Below are positions 39,920 to 49,310 of a DNA stretch of 64,000 nt, one piece after another. The first letter of the stretch is position 1, and every line of letters begins with the position of its first letter. The notes beneath the pieces were generated by a model. The model was given only the letters and a program-made list of their open reading frames with translations. It was not told where the DNA came from and searched no databases. Both the position numbers and the translations under genes were made by a program. Origin of the DNA: NVTR01 sp965237505 (GTDB taxonomy: Bacteria; Pseudomonadota; Alphaproteobacteria; Rhodobacterales; Rhodobacteraceae); the NCBI GenBank assembly GCA_965237505.1, contig CBDEFR010000009.1, forward strand, positions 310,001-374,000, given 5' to 3'.

Positions 39920-40851
39920 GTGTCTGATCCAAAACTAATTGAGTGATTTCAGCGAGTTGTGATTCAATCGGATTGATAAGATTCGAGGGAGATCACAATG
40001 GCCTGGACGGAAACCACTCGCGCCCGATATGAACGGCACTCGGGACGCTATGCAAGCGATTTAACTGATCAGGAATGGGGTTTGATCGCGCCATTCCTGC
40101 CGCCGCCTAAAACAACTGGTCGTCCGCGCAGCACGGCGATGCGCGATGTTCTGGATGCCATTTTGTACATCGCCAGCGCCGGGTGTGCGTGGCGTATGCT
40201 GCCCAATGATTTCCCGCCAGTGTCCACCGTGCGCTACTATTTCTATGGCTGGCGCAACGATGGCATCTTTGAAGTGATCAGCCATTTTCTGGTGGCGACG
40301 GCGCGCGAGTTTCATGGCAAGAAGCCCGGCCCCACCGCTGGTGTCATTGATAGCCAGACCATAAAAACAACGGAAAGCGGTGGCATTTCGGGCTATGACG
40401 CGGGCAAGAAAACCAAGGGCCGCAAGCGCCACATTGTCACCGACACGCTCGGGTTTATGGTTGGGTTGGTCGTGCATAGCGCCGGTATTCAAGACCGTGA
40501 TGGCGCACCGGAAGTGTTGAAATCCATCCGGTATTCCCACCCAAACTTGCGCCATATCTTTGCGGATGGCGGTTATGCCGGACCAAAGCTGCGCGACGCT
40601 CTTGAAGGCATCGGTGACTGGACAATCCAGATCGTCAAGCGCTTCGACACTGCGGAAGGCTTCGAAGTCATTCCCAGAAGATGGGTCGTCGAGCGCACCT
40701 TCGCATGGCTCAACCGCTGCCGGCGATTGGCCAAAGATTGCGAAAAATCCATCGCAAGTTCACAGGCATGGATACTCGTTGCACATATCAGAACCCTCAC
40801 GCGTAAAATTGCAAGGCATTGTAATCATCCGTAGAGTTTTGAATCAGACAC
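39920..40851 (+). mobile_element. IS5-family element, copy 3
   Basis: 932 bp, flanked by TTA at 39917-39919 and 40852-40854, a true 3-bp target duplication. It separates the helicase gene from the genes that originally preceded it in the same operon. Confidence 0.95.
39998..40834 (+). CDS. IS5-family transposase, copy 3
   Basis: The intact 278-residue IS5 transposase has the same motifs as copy 1 (IDSQTIKTT, FADGGYAGPKLRD, WVVERTFAWLNR) and reads Gly in KTTGRPRS. With copy 1 it is one of two intact sources for movement of this element. Confidence 0.94.
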   Translation: MAWTETTRARYERHSGRYASDLTDQEWGLIAPFLPPPKTTGRPRSTAMRDVLDAILYIASAGCAWRMLPNDFPPVSTVRYYFYGWRNDGIFEVISHFLVATAREFHGKKPGPTAGVIDSQTIKTTESGGISGYDAGKKTKGRKRHIVTDTLGFMVGLVVHSAGIQDRDGAPEVLKSIRYSHPNLRHIFADGGYAGPKLRDALEGIGDWTIQIVKRFDTAEGFEVIPRRWVVERTFAWLNRCRRLAKDCEKSIASSQAWILVAHIRTLTRKIARHCNHP

Positions 40852-40859
40852 TTACAAAA

Positions 40860-41483
40860 TCAGGCATTCACCACCGCCGCTATATCCTGGAGTGTTTTCA
40901 GATTCTTTGGCTTTGCTGGCCGCACGATATCTTTTTCAATCTGCCGCACGACCGCAAGAATAACTTTGGTTTTCGCCAGGCCAGAGCTTTGCATGAGCAC
41001 CTCAAAATCCGAATTGGTGCGATGCGCAAACTTGCAGGACAAGCGCCTGCGTGGCACCTTAGCCTTGGGTCGGGCCTTTACCCCCTCGCTCAGCTGGCGA
41101 AGCGTCTCCCCTGCCCCGTCATTGCCGGCCATTTTGTGGATGTAATAAGCCAGCAAGGACTTGCGAAACCGCCCGGTGGCCGTGGGGTCAATCCGAAACG
41201 CCGCCGCATCCAGCACGTCGATCGCGGGCGCAGGCAGGGAAACTTCAAGCGGAATCGCCGCCACATCGCGCGCGCGACGAATGGCGGGGGTGGATTGAGC
41301 GGGAATGGTCAACACCGCGCCGCAGCCGTCACAGACCCCGACGAGGATATCTTTGACATCCCCTGCGCCATCATCGAATGGCACATCGCGATAGACGAAT
41401 GTCGTCTGCACCAAGCCCTTGCAGGCCTCGCAAATCGCGCGGGATTTATCGCCAGCCTGATAAAGTTTCATTGCAAACCTCAT
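40860..41483 (-). CDS. Zinc-ribbon protein, candidate antitoxin/regulator (MqsA-like N-terminus)
   Basis: The 207-residue protein has two CxxC knuckles, CEACKG near residue 18 and CDGCGAV near residue 51, joined by TTFVYRDVPFDDGAGDVKDILVGV. This spacing is like the zinc-binding domain of MqsA-type antitoxins. The C-terminal half is basic and helical (FAHRTNSDFEVLMQSSGLAKTKVILAVVRQIEKDIV). Its start overlaps the stop of the upstream toxin-like gene (ATGA). In the pre-insertion sequence its last codons overlap the start of the helicase gene. It lies in a methylase-helicase operon. Antitoxin function is inferred, not shown. Confidence 0.6.
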   Translation of the reverse strand: MRFAMKLYQAGDKSRAICEACKGLVQTTFVYRDVPFDDGAGDVKDILVGVCDGCGAVLTIPAQSTPAIRRARDVAAIPLEVSLPAPAIDVLDAAAFRIDPTATGRFRKSLLAYYIHKMAGNDGAGETLRQLSEGVKARPKAKVPRRRLSCKFAHRTNSDFEVLMQSSGLAKTKVILAVVRQIEKDIVRPAKPKNLKTLQDIAAVVNA

Positions 41484-41803
41484 TGGTGAACGCTGATAAA
41501 AATCGTATCGGGATCAACGAAGTAGAACTTGATATACCAACCATCGCGTCGCAGGACATGCACCGTTATCTCCTTGGCGGAGTGGTGCGGCGAATGTGTG
41601 TGATGCGTCCCATTGCACCGTTTGACCAATTCGCAAATATCCGTCACCGCAACCTGACCCGTCTGAAGCAGGTTCTTTGTATTGATCGCGGCGCGCGCTT
41701 CGTGCTGGAATGTTCCGTTCTGCAAAGCTCCTATCAGCCGACGCCTAACCTCGTTAAATCCCATGTGAAACCCATACATACGAAGATGTTCGTAAAAAAT
41801 CAA
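41480..41803 (-). CDS. Small toxin-like protein (MqsR/BECR-like or DUF4258-like)
   Basis: The 107-residue protein ends in a beta-rich block (ITVHVLRRDGWYIKFYFVDPDTIFISVHQ) preceded by HHTHSPHHS, which resembles small RNase toxins of the MqsR/RelE type, or DUF4258 proteins. Toxin-first order and the ATGA overlap with a zinc-ribbon partner match mqsRA organisation. It lies 12 bases after the methylase gene on the same strand. No catalytic residues can be assigned with confidence. Confidence 0.5.
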   Translation of the reverse strand: MIFYEHLRMYGFHMGFNEVRRRLIGALQNGTFQHEARAAINTKNLLQTGQVAVTDICELVKRCNGTHHTHSPHHSAKEITVHVLRRDGWYIKFYFVDPDTIFISVHQ

Positions 41804-41815
41804 TAAAGAATGCGA

Positions 41816-42736
41816 TCACGATTTTGCCACCCTCTTCTTCTTGGCGGTCATCTGCGCGTAAAGCTTGAACAAATGCTCCAGCCGCTCAGCGTCATTCTTG
41901 AACAGACGACCAATGTAGATTTTTTCGAGGGTGTCATCGAGTGCTTGGTGTGCAGCGCGCAAATCGTTCGGCATTTTTTCAGGGTCATAGAGCTGGGCTA
42001 TTGTTTTGCCAGGATGAGCTTCACGGGCAGCGATGATGTCCCACGCATGGGTTTCAAGCTGTGATTTGTGATCTTCAGATAGTTTTGGAATCGGGAACGT
42101 GTTGTAGCCGAGGGTGCTTGAATATCTAATTCGAGTTTCAAGTTGACCGCACACGGCTTTGATCCAAACGATGTGCATAGAACTGCTGATCAGTCCAAAA
42201 ACAAACATTGGGGCGTCATGAATCGCGAACGCAAGATTTGAAACAACCGCGCGAGCATCGACAACCGAAACTTGTGCATATGGGCGTGCATCCGACGTTA
42301 CGGACGGAACAATTATCGAGTGTTCACGCGGAGTATGCATCTCTCTAAATCTATGCGGAAATTCGGCAAGTTTAACACCTCCACTATCTGTACTTTTAAG
42401 TCGGAATTCACGGACTTTATCAATCCTATCTGATATTTCTGGAATTGACCGCGCTAACGACAAGTCGCATTCAAGTATCCATAAGCACCAACGCACATAA
42501 CCTTTCACCACTTCTTGCGAGCCATATAGACGCCTTACCAATCGCTCTGCTTCAGGGTGTTTCTCTATCAGTTTCACTTTTTCGTTCGACGATAAAATCA
42601 AATTCCCTTCATAATAAGCCATATTTCCGAATTGCATTACAGACAGGCCATTCGGGGGTTTTGACGATTTTCGAACTATGATGCTCGGCATGTCGATAAG
42701 GTAAGGGCTAATCGATTTGGCAGCGCGCCACACCTC
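41816..42736 (-). pseudogene. MmeI-like DNA adenine methyltransferase/R-M protein, C-terminal fragment
   Basis: About 306 residues of the C-terminal (target-recognition and tail) region of an MmeI-type class I DNA methyltransferase remain. Landmarks are GNMAYYEGNLILSSNEKVKLIEKHPEAERLVRRLYGSQE, RWCLWILE, IPEISDRIDKVREFRLKSTDSG, SSSMHIVWIKAVCGQLETRIRYSSTLGYNTFPIPKL and LYDPEKMPNDLRAAHQALDDTLEKIY. The catalytic NPPF/Y motif, SAM-binding motif and any nuclease domain are lost at 42737, where an IS256 scrap begins. BREX PglX is larger and shows other tail features, so it is less likely. Confidence 0.75.
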
Positions 42737-42823
42737 GGTAGTGCCCCAGGGCGTGGTGTAAATTGTTCTCCGGCTGGGTGTTGAGCCGGTTTACAGGCGG
42801 CGATTTTCGCCGGGTCGATGGTG
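42737..42823 (-). mobile_element. IS256 type-a remnant
   Basis: 87 bases match the 3' end of the IS256 element at 23589 (GGTAGTGCCCCAGGG...CGGGTCGATGG) with one base lost (ACAGGCGG for ACAGGGCGG). It is cut by the left end of IS21 copy 4. Confidence 0.92.
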
Positions 42824-43453
42824 TGTGAATCCCGGAGACAAAATACCCACGGAATCGGTCGGATGATCTGACCGTCGCGGAGCAAAATTCCGCACCTTGA
42901 AGCCTGAAGCAAACGAGCTGAGGGCGGGGAGATGTATTCTGTGGAACTGTATAGTCGGGTACGCCGTGCGTGCCATGTGGATGGGATGAGCAAGAGTGCG
43001 GCGGCCCGACATTTTGGGATTGATCGCAAGACTGTGTCAAAAATTCTGAAGCATGCGGTGCAACCGGGGTATCGCAGGAATGGGCCACCAGCCCGTCCAA
43101 AGCTTGACCCGTTCATTCCGCTCATCAACCAGATATTGGAAGAGGATAAGTCGCGGCTCAAGAAGCAGCGGCATACGTCGAAGCGGATATATGAGCGTCT
43201 GCGTGATGAACATGGCTTCGTCGGCGGCATCACCATCGTCACGGACTATGTGCGTGAGCGGAAGCGGCGGACGCGGGAGGTGTTCGTGCCGCTGAGCCAC
43301 GCGCCGGGCCACGCCCAGGTTGATTTTGGTGAGGCGCTTGGCGAGATTGGCGGGGTCGTGCGCAAGCTGCACTACTTTGCAATGTCTGCCGCACTCGGAC
43401 GCGTTCTTCATCAAGGCCTATCCGGCGGAGACAACCGAGGCCTTTTGTGATGG
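42824..43453 (+). mobile_element. IS21-family remnant, copy 4 (left end and start of istA)
   Basis: It begins with TGTGAATCCCGGAG and carries the istA start at 42932. Two bases are missing near 43388 (ATGTCTGCCGC for ATGTCTCTGCCGC in copy 2), so the frame is lost after HYFAMS. It is cut at about 43453 by the IS1595 element. Confidence 0.92.
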
Positions 43454-44222
43454 GGATTATATACGAAACTAACATTTCCACTTGACCGGTTAGGGCCGGG
43501 CCATTACAGTAGGCTAACATTTGTTGAAGGGGATTGGTTATGGCCCACAATGCGCCTGGCAAGCATTTTCGGAAGGGAATCTCCCTCGTCGAAATTTTCG
43601 ATAAGTTCCGCGATGAAGACGCGGCTCGGGAGTGGTTTGAGGCTGTTTATTGGCCGACTGGCCCATACTGCCCTCACTGCGGCTCCTTCAACGTGCAGAG
43701 CAATGTACGGCACCCGCAGATGTCACATCGTTGCCGGGATTGCCCGAAGAAGCCGTTTTTCTCGCTGAAAACCGGCACGGCCATGCAGGGATCGAAGCTA
43801 GGGCTTCGTGTGTGGGCTATCGCCCTGTACTTGGTAACGACAAATCTCAAGGGCATTTCGAGTATGAAACTCCACCGAGACCTTGATATCACGCAAAAGA
43901 CGGCGTGGCACTTGGCGCACCGCATTCGCAAGACGTGGAGCAAAGGCACCGCGCCTTTTGCCGGTCCCGTAGAGGTAGACGAGACCTACATCGGCGGCAA
44001 GGAGAAGAATAAGCACGCTCACAAGAAGCTCAAGGCGGGTCGCGGCACCGTTGGGAAGGCAGTCGTTGTTGGCGCTAAGGACCGCGATACCAACCGTGTG
44101 AGCGCCACTGTGGTGGGCAATACGGACGCCAAGACGCTACAAGGCTTCGTTGGCGAGCGCGCCGCCAAGGGCGCGACCGTTTACACGGACGATCACGGTG
44201 GATATCAAGGAATGCCGTTCGA
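43454..44222 (+). mobile_element. IS1595-family element a, 3'-truncated by IS21 copy 3
   Basis: The left end is near 43454 (GGATTATATACGAAACTAAC). The transposase starts at 43540 (GAAGGGGATTGGTT upstream). It has a zinc ribbon (CPHCG...CRDCPKK), VEVDETYIGGKEKNKHAHKK and VYTDDHGGY, but stops at MPFD, where IS21 copy 3 begins. The final N/E catalytic part is lost. No passenger gene is seen in what is left. Confidence 0.88.
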
Positions 44223-44372
44223 TGTCAATCCCGGCGTAAAAAGGGGCCATTCGCCGGAGTAAAAGTGGGCCAGTTGAGGTGCCGCGCCTTGTTGGGTGTG
44301 CTCCCCATAAAGCTAACGCGTGACAAGGCGGATGTTGGCCAAAGGCCAACATCCATCAAGTTCAGACCGGGT

Positions 44373-45125
44373 TCAGGCTCTGGCGTTTCGGCTCTGTTTT
44401 AGCCGAAAGCTGTCGCCGTTCATCTCCAGTATATGGACGTGGTGGGTGAGGCGATCCAGGAGCGCACCGGTGAGGCGCTCGGATCCGAATATTTCGGTCC
44501 ATTCGTCGAACGGCAGATTTGAGGTGATTATTATGGAGCCGCGTTCATAGCATTGGGAGATGACTTCGAAGAGCAGCTCAGCGCCGGTTTTGCTCAAGGG
44601 GACAAAGCCCAGCTCGTCAATGATCAGAAGGTTCTGGCTGGTGAGTTGTTTTTGGAACCTCTGCAGGCGGCGTTCATCGACAGCTTCGATCAATTCGTGA
44701 ACCAGTGATGCGGCGGTTATGAAGCGGACCTTGAGGCCTTTCTGGCAGGCGGCCAATCCCAGCCTCAGTGCGACATGGGTTTTACCGGTGCCACTTGGCC
44801 CCAGGGCAATGATGTTCTGGTATTTGTCGATGTATTCACAGCGCGCCAGCTCCAGCACGAGCGGCTTGTTGAGTGACGGGATCGCCTTGAAATCGAAGCT
44901 GTCCAGGCTCTTGGTGGCTGGAAACTTCGCGGCCTTGATGCGCCGCTCGATCATCCGGCGTTCCCGCTCTATCAGTTCAAGTTCGCAGAGCCGCAGTAAA
45001 TACTGGACGTGATCCTTCTTCTCAGCAGCGCATTGTTGCGCAAGTTTGGAATATTCGCCCAGGAATGTCGGCAAGCGCAGTTTTTTTAGGTGATGCTGCA
45101 GCAGAACCTGCGGTGTATCGGTCAT
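44373..45125 (-). CDS. istB: IstB helper ATPase, IS21 copy 3
   Basis: The 250-residue AAA+ helper has Walker A GPSGTGKTHVALRLG, Walker B LLIIDELGFVPLS and SIIITSNLPFDEWTEIFG. Its start overlaps the istA stop by ATGA. It ends FRLKQSRNARA, unlike copy 2 (YRLRQSKIAKP). Confidence 0.94.
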   Translation of the reverse strand: MTDTPQVLLQHHLKKLRLPTFLGEYSKLAQQCAAEKKDHVQYLLRLCELELIERERRMIERRIKAAKFPATKSLDSFDFKAIPSLNKPLVLELARCEYIDKYQNIIALGPSGTGKTHVALRLGLAACQKGLKVRFITAASLVHELIEAVDERRLQRFQKQLTSQNLLIIDELGFVPLSKTGAELLFEVISQCYERGSIIITSNLPFDEWTEIFGSERLTGALLDRLTHHVHILEMNGDSFRLKQSRNARA

Positions 45126-46621
45126 GCCGGCACCTGCGTCATCAGGCTCATATAGCTCGCGGGCTTGGTGGTCTCGACCAGTGCTTTGGGCAGGTAGGGG
45201 TAGATATCGAGATCGAGCCGTGGCGGGCGCCTCTCGATCCGGCAAAGCACCAGATGCTTGACCGCATCGTAGCCGATCGCGCCCAGTTCCAGCGACTGTT
45301 TGATAGCCCAGTGGACGTGCGCCATCTCGAAGCTCTCAAGCAGCCGCAGAACCTGGACGTATTCGCGCTTGCCCTTCTTGCCCATGCGCGCTTCCAGCAG
45401 CCGGTGCAGGGTGGCAAACTCCCCTGGCAGGTCCCAGCCCTGCAGCGGCGCCGCCTGGTCCAGCGCGCCAACCTTCTGTTCCAGCAGCGGCAGGAAGTGC
45501 ATCGGATCGAAGACCATATCAGCCTTCTCATAGGACCGTTGGTGGCAGGCGATCACCTCGGCGCCGCAGCCGATGGCGACCTCGTGGACATAGCCGCGGA
45601 CCTGAACCTCGTGATGAGCGCAGGCGACCGGCACCGAGTAATCGTTGTTGCGATAGCGGACCATCGAGATCGACGTCGCCCGCGTGCTGACTTTCTCGCA
45701 GGCATCGTAGGGTACAGGCGGCAGCGCCATCAGGGCGTCGAGGTCGCGCATCAGCCGCTCGCCGATAGTCTCGGAATGACCCCGCAGAACCTCATCCTGA
45801 CGTTTGAGGCATTGCTCCTCCAGCCGGACGTTCAGGTCATCGAAACTGTCGAAGCGCGGCATCGGCACCAGGAAGTTCCGCCGGCCATAACCGATTGTGC
45901 CTTCGACATTACCCTTGTCGTTGCCCTTGCCAGGACGGCCGAACCTGTCTTCGAACAGGTAATGCGACTGCAACTCAGCAAAGGTTCTGGTTCGTTGCCG
46001 TTTTCCGTCCCCGAGGATCCGTGCCACCGCGATCGTGGTGTTGTCGTAGAGCCCTGACAGCGGCACGCCGCCGAAGAACGCAAAGGCGGAGACATGGCCA
46101 TCGCAAAAGGCCTCGGTTGTCTCCGCCGGATAGGCCTTGATGAAGAACGCGTCCGAGTGCGGCAGAGACATTGCAAAGTAGTGCAGCTTGCGCACGACCC
46201 CGCCAATCTCGCCAAGCGCCTCACCAAAATCAACCTGGGCGTGGCCTGGCGCGTGCGACAGCGGCACGAACACTTCCCGAGTCCGGCGCTTCTTCTCGCG
46301 AACATAGTCGGTCACAATCGTGATCCCGCCGGTGAAGCCATGTTCATCACGCAGACGCTCATATATCCGCTTCGACGTATGCCGCTGCTTCTTGAGCCGC
46401 GACTTATCCTCTTCCAATATCTGGTTGATGAGCGGAATGAACGGGTCAAGCTTTGGACGGGCTGGTGGCCCATTCCTGCGATACCCCGGTGGCACCGCAT
46501 GCTTCAGGATCTTCGACACAGTCTTGCGGTCTATCCCGAAATGACCGGCCGCCGCCCGCTCACTCATCCCACCGACATGACACGCACGCCGAACCCGGCT
46601 GTACAATTCCACAGAATACAT
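45122..46621 (-). CDS. istA: IstA transposase, IS21 copy 3
   Basis: The 499-residue DDE transposase starts MYSVELYSRVRRACHVGGMSERAAAGHFGIDRKTVSKILK. The catalytic segments HAQVDFGEALGEIG, LSGLYDNTTIAVARIL and NVEGTIGYGRRNFLVP are conserved. It is intact and divergent from copy 2. Confidence 0.94.
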   Translation of the reverse strand: MYSVELYSRVRRACHVGGMSERAAAGHFGIDRKTVSKILKHAVPPGYRRNGPPARPKLDPFIPLINQILEEDKSRLKKQRHTSKRIYERLRDEHGFTGGITIVTDYVREKKRRTREVFVPLSHAPGHAQVDFGEALGEIGGVVRKLHYFAMSLPHSDAFFIKAYPAETTEAFCDGHVSAFAFFGGVPLSGLYDNTTIAVARILGDGKRQRTRTFAELQSHYLFEDRFGRPGKGNDKGNVEGTIGYGRRNFLVPMPRFDSFDDLNVRLEEQCLKRQDEVLRGHSETIGERLMRDLDALMALPPVPYDACEKVSTRATSISMVRYRNNDYSVPVACAHHEVQVRGYVHEVAIGCGAEVIACHQRSYEKADMVFDPMHFLPLLEQKVGALDQAAPLQGWDLPGEFATLHRLLEARMGKKGKREYVQVLRLLESFEMAHVHWAIKQSLELGAIGYDAVKHLVLCRIERRPPRLDLDIYPYLPKALVETTKPASYMSLMTQVPA

Positions 46622-46731
46622 CTCCCCGCCCTCAGCTCGTTTGCCTCAGGCGTCAGAATGGCGGAGTTTTACTCCGCGACAGTCAGATTATTCGACCGTT
46701 TCTGTGGTCCAGTATTGCTCCGGGATTCACA

Positions 46732-46927
46732 CCCCAAAAACCTGACAACCCAGCCCATGGTTGACCCGGTGGGCCCACAGGCACCTCCCACGCTGCTTCG
46801 CTTCGCGTAACGCAAGCGCTACACGAAGCAGCGCGGGTCCCTCCTATGGACTACCGGGACAACCGCCAACGCTGGGCTGAATCGCATCAAGTGGTGCATT
46901 TTTACGCCGACCAGTGGTGTACTTTTA
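46732..46927. other. Fragment with IS21-type end repeats and a hairpin
   Basis: Between IS21 copy 3 and IS630 copy C there is a 9-bp inverted repeat (GCTGCTTCG / CGAAGCAGC near 46791-46831). After it comes a pair of direct repeats (AGTGGTGCATTTTTACGCCGACC and AGTGGTGTACTTTTA). These resemble the multiple end repeats of yet another IS21-type element. No gene was recognised. Confidence 0.45.
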
Positions 46928-48085
46928 TACCACGGCCCTAGTCGTTGACCGTTTTGGCCCATTGTCTGGTAGTGATTGACGTGATTGCGGTTTTGTCGTT
47001 TGCAAAGAAGTTCCATGCTTCGCAACACCTGTCAACGATCTGCTCATAATTGTCGAAGACGGATATGGCGAGCTTGTTGGCACGCAGATAAGCCCACACA
47101 TTTTCCATCGGGTTGAGTTCAGGGGAATAGGGCGGGAGTTTGAGCAGGGTGATGTTGTCGGGTACCTCCAGCTCTGCCGAACCGTGCCAGCCAGCGCCAT
47201 CCAGAATGAGAAGGGCATGTGCGCCCGATGCGACGGTTTTAGCGATCTCGGCGAGATGCGCGCTCATGGCCTGTGTGTCGGCATGTGGCATGATCAGAGC
47301 GGCCGCTTCAGCCCGTTCCGGGCAGACGGCGCCGAAAATGTAGCTCCAGATATAGCGGGTGTCGCGCGGGGCACGGGGGCGTGTTCCACGCTCGGCCCAG
47401 ATACGGGTGAGCGTGCCCTGCTGGCCAACCCGCGCTTCATCCTGAAACCATATCTCCAGGGGCTTGCTGCGGGCTGTTTCCGGCAAGGCTGCTTCTACCT
47501 CTGCGGCGAAGTTTTTTTAAAAGCCTCCTGTGCATCCGGGTCGGATTTCGGATGCTGCGGGCGCACCGACAGACGCCGAAAGCCCAGGCTTGCCAATTGT
47601 TTGCCAACAGTTCGCTCATGCATGGTGACGCCGAAGCGCTCTTCGATCTTGCGTTTCAGATCAATGCGCCGCCAGCGCACAACCCCATCGGTTTCGGGGT
47701 CGGGACCCGCCCGAACCATTTCCGCCAACTCCTCCTTCTGTGCCGCGCTCAGCAGACAGGGTGGATCCGGCGGGCGACGGTTGAACAGGCCGACACGCCC
47801 TCCGCATTGTAACGGTGGGCCCAATCCCGCAACGTCTGCCGATCCATGCCGCAGTTTTCTGCCGCCGTCTTGCGGTCAACCCCATCCAGAACCAGGGCAA
47901 TCGCCAACATCCGTCGCGCCGCTTTCCCATCCCGGCACCGCGCCGCTTCCTGGCGAAGCTCGCCTGCGGACTTGTCTTTGCGCGTAATCCTTACTGCCAT
48001 CAAAGCCTCCCTTGCCTTGATGCCACTGAATCAGATCACGCCGCTCGTGGGAATCCCCTTGAGTCAAATCTGGGGGCCGTTGGTA
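46928..48085 (-). mobile_element. IS630-family element, copy C
   Basis: 1158 bp, two bases shorter than copy D. One base is missing in the left end (TACCACGGCCC for TACCAACGGCCC) and one in the first frame. Confidence 0.92.
46938..48003 (-). pseudogene. IS630 transposase, copy C, first frame broken
   Basis: The first frame starts at 48003 and is lost near 47790, where one C is missing (CAGGCCGACACG for CAGGCCCGACACG), giving GVSACSTVARR. The catalytic half is intact in the -1 frame (47486-46938: ETARSKPLEIWFQDEARVGQQGTLTRIWAERG ... WHGSAELEVPDNITLLKLPPYSPELNPMENVWAYLR). No full transposase can be made. Confidence 0.9.
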
Positions 48086-48235
48086 TTACTTCGGCGTTGA
48101 CACATGAGAGCCTGAACAACGTCACGCCATCGACGTCTACTTCGGACGGGCACAAACCATTCTAAACAAACGAGAAAGGATCAAACGCAAAACACTCGAA
48201 AACCGGCGCTTGCAACACCGCAAACTCGCCGCATA
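48086..48235 (+). pseudogene. IS3-family orfB, C-terminal remnant
   Basis: HESLNNVTP (from about 48101) then, after a one-base shift near 48131, DVYFGRAQTILNKRERIKRKTLENRRLQHRKLAA and a TAA at 48233-48235. This is the conserved end of an IS3-family transposase. The rest is missing at the IS630 junction. Confidence 0.85.
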
Positions 48236-48271
48236 ATACATTCAACCAGATGAGCCAGATACTCGCTTAGT

Positions 48272-48518
48272 TCAGGCTGCCTTTGGACCCAAAACCTCTG
48301 CCGACGCACAGATAGCACCGATATGGCGCAGTCTGGCATTGCGCATGCGGGTCTGAAAGCGCTTTGTGGCACGGCTTGAGGCTTCTCTGTCAATCAAGAG
48401 AGCCAGCCATTCGGGGTGGCTCAGAGCGGCGGTGCCGTCTTGCGTTTCCAATTCTCTTAAGGCTTCGGCCATGCCATCCAGCTTCAAATCTTTAAGCTGG
48501 TCAAAGGTGGGGTGTGTC
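48272..48518 (-). pseudogene. istB: istB N-terminal remnant of another IS21-type element
   Basis: Reading leftwards from the IS66 end: HPTFDQLKDLKLDGMAEALRELETQDGTAALSHPEWLALLIDREASSRATKRFQTRMRNARLRHIGA. This is an IstB N-terminal domain unlike those of the other IS21 copies here. It is cut at 48518 by IS66 and departs from the family after about 75 residues. Confidence 0.82.
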
Positions 48519-48603
48519 GTAAGCGTCCGGTGTGCCCCGCCTAACGGCGCAGATTTTGATGGGTTAGTGTCCACCATTGATAGTGGACACTTAGGGGCAC
48601 TCT

Positions 48604-48966
48604 ATGGCTGTGAAGCAGAAGAAGCGGCGTTGGCCGGATGATGAGAAGCGTTCAATCTGTTTTCAGACGACGGCGGCTGGTGTTTCGGTTGCGCAGGTTG
48701 CACGTCGGTATGCGATGAATGCCAATCTGATATTCAAATGGCTGAAGGATGATCGGTATGCTCCCGCCGTGGATGTTGTGCCGGAAGCTGACGGCCCTGT
48801 ATTTTTGCCAGTCGAGATTGAAGCGTCAGCCAGCGTTGATCTAGCCGTGACCAGCACTCTGTCAGGCCGAATTGAGATCGAGCTATCCAACGGTCACCGG
48901 ATTATAGCCGAGGGCGGTTTTGATGCGGATATGTTGGCACGTTTGTTGAAAGGGCTTTCTTCGTGA
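48604..48966 (+). CDS. tnpA: IS66 TnpA
   Basis: The 120-residue accessory protein has a helix-turn-helix (VAQVARRYAMNANLIFKWLKDDRY) typical of IS66 OrfA. It ends with ADMLARLLKGL, and its stop codon overlaps the tnpB start (GTGATCCC). Intact. Confidence 0.92.
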   Translation: MAVKQKKRRWPDDEKRSICFQTTAAGVSVAQVARRYAMNANLIFKWLKDDRYAPAVDVVPEADGPVFLPVEIEASASVDLAVTSTLSGRIEIELSNGHRIIAEGGFDADMLARLLKGLSS

Positions 48967-49310
48967 TCCCCGTGCCAAGCAACACACGGGTCTGGCTGGC
49001 GGCGGGCGTGACAGACATGCGGCGGGGTTTCAATACTCTGGCGGCACAGGCCGAGCAGGTTTTGGCAGAGGATCCGTTTTCCGGCCATCTATTTGTGTTT
49101 CGGGGGCGGCGTGGTGATTTGCTCAAAATTATCTGGTGGGACAGCCAAGGAGCCTGCCTGTTTTCCAAGCGTCTTGAACGGGGCCGGTTTGTTTGGCCTG
49201 CCGCTAAAGACGGCAAGGTCTGCCTGACGTCGGCGCAACTGGCGATGCTGCTGGAGGGCATTGACTGGCGCATTCCACAGCGGCCATGGCGGCCTTTGAA
49301 AGCAGGGTAA
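48963..49310 (+). CDS. tnpB: IS66 TnpB (Orf2)
   Basis: The 115-residue IS66 accessory protein starts IPVPSNTRVWLAAGVTDMRRGFNTLA and contains HLFVFRGRRGDLLKIIWWDSQGACLFSKRLERGRFVWP. The start is GTG, overlapping tnpA. Intact. Confidence 0.94.
   Translation: MIPVPSNTRVWLAAGVTDMRRGFNTLAAQAEQVLAEDPFSGHLFVFRGRRGDLLKIIWWDSQGACLFSKRLERGRFVWPAAKDGKVCLTSAQLAMLLEGIDWRIPQRPWRPLKAG

Larger units (their letters stand above)
44223..46731 (-). mobile_element. IS21-family element, copy 3 (divergent, complete)
   Basis: The right end TGTCAATCCCGGCG begins at 44223 and the left end TGTGAATCCCGGAG at 46731. Both genes are intact but differ from copy 2 at many sites, so it is a sister lineage. The flanks (GTTCGA inside IS1595, CCCCAA on the other side) do not match. 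Confidence 0.92.

Noticed and set aside
41816..42736. BREX PglX as identity of the methylase fragment
   Set aside because: The fragment ends in an MmeI-type tail, and no other BREX gene (brxA, brxB, brxC, pglZ, brxL) is present.
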